From NCBI GenBank assembly GCA_910584845.1, contig CAJUDH010000015.1, forward strand, positions 12,886 through 76,885: a DNA stretch of 64,000 bases. The letters run 5' to 3'. Position 1 is the stretch's first letter. Each line of letters starts with the position of its first letter. Position numbers and translations under genes: made by a program. This DNA is from an uncultured Lachnospiraceae bacterium (GTDB lineage Bacteria; Bacillota; Clostridia; Lachnospirales; Lachnospiraceae). Positions 60,937 to 64,000 of the stretch are shown here, piece after piece. The notes under the pieces are model-generated. The model saw only the letters and a program-made list of their open reading frames with translations. It was not told the origin of the DNA and made no database searches.

Positions 60937-61551
60937 ATGGGGCTGGAGGCACGAAACCTTTCGTTTCAATATGATAACGGAAACCGGAAGATTTTAAATA
61001 ATGTAAGTATGTATTTGGATGGCAAAGACCGGCTGGGGCTTATGGCACCCAGCGGATTCGGAAAAACCACTTTTTGTAAAATATTGGCGGGGTATGAAAA
61101 GCCGGACAGCGGAAAGGTGCTGGTAGACGGAAAACCCATTGCCAGTTTCCGGGGGTACTGCCCGGTGCAGATGATTTGGCAGCATCCGGAACTTTCGGTA
61201 AACCCCCGGCTGAAAATGAAGGAAACCATCAAAGAAGGAAGACGGGTAGAACGGCGTGTGCTAGAAGGCCTGGGGATTGAAACCAGCTGGCTGAACCGTT
61301 ATCCGGGGGAACTTTCCGGGGGGGAGCTGCAAAGGTTTTGCATTGCCCGCGCCCTGGGGGAAGGGACACGGTTTTTGCTGGCAGACGAGGCCAGCGCCAT
61401 GCTGGATTTGATTACCCAGAGCCAGATATGGAATTTTTTGCTGGAAGAGGTAAAAATGCGGGGCATAGGCCTTTTGGTAGTCAGCCATTCAGAGCCTCTC
61501 GTGGCCAGGGTCTGCAACCGGAAAATGAATTTAGAAAAGAACCTTTCATAA
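60937..61551 (+). CDS. NikE-like short ABC transporter ATPase
   Basis: A 204-residue ATPase lacking the C-terminal oligo_HPY extension. I start at ATG 60937, five bases after GGAGGTGA; GTG 60928 would begin inside that site. Walker A is APSGFGKTT, with Phe replacing the usual Ser; signature LSGGE, Walker B FLLADEASAML, switch His in VVSHSE. It is shorter than NikE/DppF proteins (about 260), which suggests the nucleotide-binding domains of this importer are specialised. Stops 22 bp before larB. Confidence 0.9.
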   Translation: MGLEARNLSFQYDNGNRKILNNVSMYLDGKDRLGLMAPSGFGKTTFCKILAGYEKPDSGKVLVDGKPIASFRGYCPVQMIWQHPELSVNPRLKMKETIKEGRRVERRVLEGLGIETSWLNRYPGELSGGELQRFCIARALGEGTRFLLADEASAMLDLITQSQIWNFLLEEVKMRGIGLLVVSHSEPLVARVCNRKMNLEKNLS

Positions 61552-61573
61552 TATCCTGTAAAAGGAGGCGCAG

Positions 61574-62347
61574 ATGGATATTGAAGAATTGCTGCGGCAG
61601 GTGCGTGACGGCCAGATGGAGGTTGCACAGGCAAAGGAGGCCCTTAAAAACCTGCCTTATGAAGACTTAGGTTATGCAAAATTGGATTTTCACCGCAAAC
61701 TGCGGACCGGGTTTGGAGAAACCGTGTTTTGCCAGGGGAAGCCGGATGCATACCTGGCAGAGATATTTAAAAATATATACAGCCGGGACGGGGAGGTACT
61801 GGGGACCCGGGCTTCCCAGGCCCAGTATGAATTGGTAGAGAAGCTGGTCCCCCAGGTGGTTTATGACCCGATTTCCCGGATTCTGAAAGTGGAGCAGGAA
61901 GGCAAGGGGCGGGAAGGCAATGTGGTGGTATGTACAGGCGGGACGGCGGACATCCCCGTGGCGGAAGAAGCAGCCCAAACGGCGGAATATTTCGGCTGCC
62001 ACGTTGACCGGATTTATGATGTTGGCGTGGCGGGGATCCATCGGCTGCTATCGAAGCGGGAACGCCTTTTTGCCGCCAATTGCATCGTGGCAGTGGCTGG
62101 CATGGAAGGCGCTTTGGGGACAGCCGTGGCCGGCCTGGCAAGCTGCCCGGTGGTTGCAGTCCCCACATCGGTAGGCTACGGGGCTTCTTTTCACGGGCTT
62201 TCCGCGCTTTTGACCATGATTAATTCATGTGCCAACGGCATTTCTGTGGTAAATATAGATAACGGATATGGGGCCGGGTACCTGGCGGCACAAATAAATA
62301 GATTGGCGGTGAAAGGGAATGAAAAAAATACTTTATCTGGAATGTAA
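61574..62347 (+). CDS. larB: Nickel-pincer cofactor biosynthesis protein LarB
   Basis: A 257-residue LarB, which carboxylates nicotinic acid adenine dinucleotide at C5 and hydrolyses the phosphoanhydride, first step of the Ni-pincer cofactor (used by lactate racemase LarA). The N-terminal part has LGYAKLDFHRKLRTGFGE; the C-terminal PurE-like domain has CTGGTADIPVAEEAA, DVGVAGIHRLL, VAGMEGALGTAVAGL and PTSVGYGASFHGLSAL. A strong AAAGGAGG site precedes the ATG. Its end overlaps larC by 29 bp. Upstream transporter genes probably deliver the nickel that LarC inserts. Confidence 0.96.
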   Translation: MDIEELLRQVRDGQMEVAQAKEALKNLPYEDLGYAKLDFHRKLRTGFGETVFCQGKPDAYLAEIFKNIYSRDGEVLGTRASQAQYELVEKLVPQVVYDPISRILKVEQEGKGREGNVVVCTGGTADIPVAEEAAQTAEYFGCHVDRIYDVGVAGIHRLLSKRERLFAANCIVAVAGMEGALGTAVAGLASCPVVAVPTSVGYGASFHGLSALLTMINSCANGISVVNIDNGYGAGYLAAQINRLAVKGNEKNTLSGM

Positions 62348-63650
62348 TTCAGGCATCAGCGGGGATATGGCAGTGGGGGCGCTGCTGGATTTGGGCGCGG
62401 ACCGGCAGGTATTGGAAAAAGCTTTGGAAAGCTTGGGGGTTGGCGGATACCATCTGCATTTTGGGCGGAAGGTAGTTTGCGGCCTGGATGCCTATGATTT
62501 TGACGTGCATTTGGAGGGGCATGAGGGCGAGGACGGCACCCATGGCCATGGTGGCGGGCTGGCCCACGGGCACGGCCAGGAACATGAGGGGCATAGCCAC
62601 AGCCACGGCCAGGAACATGAGGGGCACGGCCACAGCCACGGCCAGGAACATGAGGGGCACAGCCATATCCATAGGAATTTGCAGGACATTTACGAGATTA
62701 TTGGCCGGTTAGAAGGGGATGGGCGTGTAAAGGAATTGGCCAGGAAAATATTTCGTATTGTGGCTGAGGCGGAATCCAAGGCCCATGGGCTGCCCATAGA
62801 GCAAGTGCACTTCCATGAGGTAGGGGCCGTTGATTCGATTGTGGATATTGTGGGCGCCGCCGTATGCCTGGACAACTTAGGGGTTGAGGATGTGGTGGTA
62901 TCCCCCTTGTCAGAAGGGCATGGCCATGTGCATTGCCAGCATGGCACCCTTCCGGTGCCGGTGCCGGCCACGGCTAATATTGTTTCTGCCTATGGCCTGG
63001 ACTTGCGTTTTACAGATAACGACGGGGAGATGGTCACACCTACCGGGGCGGCCATTGCAGCGGCTTTCAAAACCAGGGGGAGCCTGCCAGGCAGATGCCG
63101 GCTGGTGAAAGTGGGGATGGGGGCCGGCAACCGGGTATTCCAACAGGCCAATGTGTTGCGGGCTATGCTGCTGGAAGCGGATGAAGAAGAAAAGCCAGCA
63201 GGGGAAGAAAACCCCATGTGGGTGCTGGAAACCAATTTAGACGACAGCACCGGGGAAATGCTGGGGTTTGCCATGGAAGCCCTTTTGGAGGCAGGGGCTG
63301 CCGATGTGTGGCATACGCCGATTATTATGAAGAAAAACCGACCGGCTTACCAGCTGTCTGTCCTGTGCCGGGAGCCGGAGCGGGAACTTCTGGAAGAAAT
63401 TATGCTGACGCAAACCACCACCATTGGAATACGCCGTTACCCGGTGGAGAGGACTGCGTTAGAGCGGGAAATCCGGCAGGTTGACACCCGGTATGGGAGG
63501 GTGGATGTAAAGGTATGCCGGCATAAAGGCAAGGTATTTTGCTATCCGGAGTATGAGGGAGTCCGCAATATCTGCAAAGAAAAAGGGGTGGATTTCCAGA
63601 GTGTTTATTGGGAAGCCAGACATGAAGCGTTTTGCCAAGTGGTTTTTTGA
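62319..63650 (+). CDS. larC: Nickel-pincer cofactor nickel insertase LarC with His-rich insert
   Basis: A 443-residue LarC, the CTP-dependent cyclometallase that inserts Ni into the dithio precursor. The N-terminal domain starts ILYLECNSGISGDMAVGALLDLG, then VHFHEVGAVDSIVDIVGAA and HGTLPVPVPATANI. The C-terminal domain has ETNLDDSTGEMLGFAMEALLEAGAADVW and IGIRRYPVERT. It is one continuous frame, whereas Lactiplantibacillus plantarum needs a ribosomal frameshift to join LarC1 and LarC2. Residues 64-118 hold 18 histidines, partly as an 11-residue repeat, probably a nickel store or delivery segment. larE and larA are not in the window. Confidence 0.96.
   Translation: MKKILYLECNSGISGDMAVGALLDLGADRQVLEKALESLGVGGYHLHFGRKVVCGLDAYDFDVHLEGHEGEDGTHGHGGGLAHGHGQEHEGHSHSHGQEHEGHGHSHGQEHEGHSHIHRNLQDIYEIIGRLEGDGRVKELARKIFRIVAEAESKAHGLPIEQVHFHEVGAVDSIVDIVGAAVCLDNLGVEDVVVSPLSEGHGHVHCQHGTLPVPVPATANIVSAYGLDLRFTDNDGEMVTPTGAAIAAAFKTRGSLPGRCRLVKVGMGAGNRVFQQANVLRAMLLEADEEEKPAGEENPMWVLETNLDDSTGEMLGFAMEALLEAGAADVWHTPIIMKKNRPAYQLSVLCREPERELLEEIMLTQTTTIGIRRYPVERTALEREIRQVDTRYGRVDVKVCRHKGKVFCYPEYEGVRNICKEKGVDFQSVYWEARHEAFCQVVF
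62574..62666 (+). repeat. 33-bp tandem repeat encoding the LarC His-rich segment
   Basis: Units at 62574-62606 and 62607-62639 differ at two bases, and a third, partial unit runs from 62640 to 62666. Each encodes the 11-residue unit GQEHEGHSHSH or a close variant. The period is a multiple of three, so unit number can change without loss of frame. Confidence 0.93.
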
Positions 63651-63771
63651 GTGATTGACGCATAACTTTTCAGCGCGGCAGCAAACAGGGCAGGAAAAGG
63701 GGCGCAAAACGCGCCTATGGACGGTTAGAAGCCGTTTTCGGCGGCGAAATGGCAACGGCAAAAATCCAGAT

Positions 63772-63836
63772 GTCAAGGGTTTAAGGGTGGAGATTTTTTC
63801 GCGCTCTTTGCGAAAAAATACTACTCGCCCTTTGAC
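63772..63836. repeat. Nested hairpin after larC
   Basis: TTTTTTCGC (63794-63802) and GCGAAAAAA (63810-63818) form a 9-bp stem with 7-nt loop, enclosed by GTCAAGGG (63772-63779) and CCCTTTGAC (63828-63836). It may end the nik-lar transcript, although the T-run lies on the 5' arm for the plus strand. Confidence 0.55.
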
Positions 63837-63870
63837 GGCCTGGATAGCCGGAACCGACGTAGGACGGGGA

Positions 63871-63899
63871 TTGCTTTTCATAATTGGCTAGGGTATAAT
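63871..63899 (+). promoter_or_regulatory. Possible promoter leading out of the window
   Basis: TTGCTT (63871-63876), 17-bp spacer, TATAAT (63894-63899). The -10 is perfect and the -35 partial. It would drive whatever gene follows the window. Confidence 0.5.
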
Positions 63900-64000
63900 T
63901 TTCCCCAGTACAAACCGATAAACACGAATTCTGATAAGACACTTTTTATAGCATTTAATAACTGTTATATCTTATCTTCAAAAAGTCCGCAAACCCTTGA

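Larger units (their letters stand above)
63651..64000. other. Intergenic region after larC
   Basis: No supported gene in the last 350 bp. It contains the large hairpin at 63772-63836, a promoter at 63871-63899 and an AT-rich end where GATAAG (63933-63938) is mirrored by CTTATC (63972-63977) and ACTTTTT by AAAAAGT. A further gene probably begins beyond the window. Confidence 0.5.

Overview
The window looks like a chromosomal segment of a spore-forming, Gram-positive member of the Clostridia, most likely Lachnospiraceae. Supporting evidence is a SipL-type spore coat morphogenesis protein (SPOCS plus LysM) with a sigma-E-like promoter, a Csp-like subtilisin, strong Shine-Dalgarno sites with several TTG/GTG starts, a low-GC-type rpsL-rpsG-fusA-tuf cluster, a TIGR04086-like membrane protein and clostridial ChW repeats. 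The DNA is moderately GC-rich, except for a visibly AT-richer block at about 20.5-25.9 kb that looks acquired. The species cannot be named from this sequence.

Layout. (1) 0-7.6 kb: the end of a cell-surface polysaccharide locus, with three GT2 glycosyltransferases, a polyprenyl-phosphate sugar-1-phosphate transferase and an LCP-family glycan ligase. (2) 8.0-15.4 kb: envelope and protein quality control, with an HtrA-type protease, a divergent ClpX, a convergent Csp-like subtilisin, a divergent LspA-like protein, a CBS/CNNM membrane protein and a small membrane protein. (3) 15.5-20.5 kb: rpsL, rpsG, fusA and tuf with consensus promoters and an unusually long, structured rpsL-rpsG spacer. (4) 20.5-25.9 kb: an AT-richer metal-efflux island with a P1B ATPase, a separate HMA chaperone, an ArsR repressor with an operator, a decayed second arsR, an AraC regulator and a membrane-anchored XRE regulator. 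(5) 26.2-36.8 kb: an ADH/ALDH pair, a hybrid histidine kinase with a solute-binding lipoprotein, a PrcB-like lipoprotein, cysE, sipL and a GIY-YIG protein.

(6) 36.9-56.1 kb: a large surface-glycan cluster containing glf (galactofuranose precursor), a GT8-GT2 fusion, several GT2 enzymes, GT-C-like membrane proteins, two MOP flippases, an ATP-grasp enzyme, a DegT aminotransferase, a DPM-like GT2/DUF2304/DUF2142 module, rfbC and an ABC-2 export permease whose ATPase is not in view. An L,D-transpeptidase with ChW repeats lies inside it on the opposite strand. (7) 56.1-63.65 kb: one operon behind a consensus promoter and a long structured attenuator leader. It encodes a NikABCDE-like ABC importer followed by LarB and LarC, so nickel uptake is coupled to synthesis of the nickel-pincer (Lar) cofactor. 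LarC carries a tandem-repeat His-rich insert. The last 350 bp hold a hairpin and an outward-facing promoter.

The most unusual items are the nik-lar leader RNA (possible metal or corrinoid riboswitch), the His-rich LarC, the structured rpsL-rpsG spacer, the divergent ClpX, and the kinase/solute-binding-protein pair. All functional assignments come from motif reading; no database search was possible.
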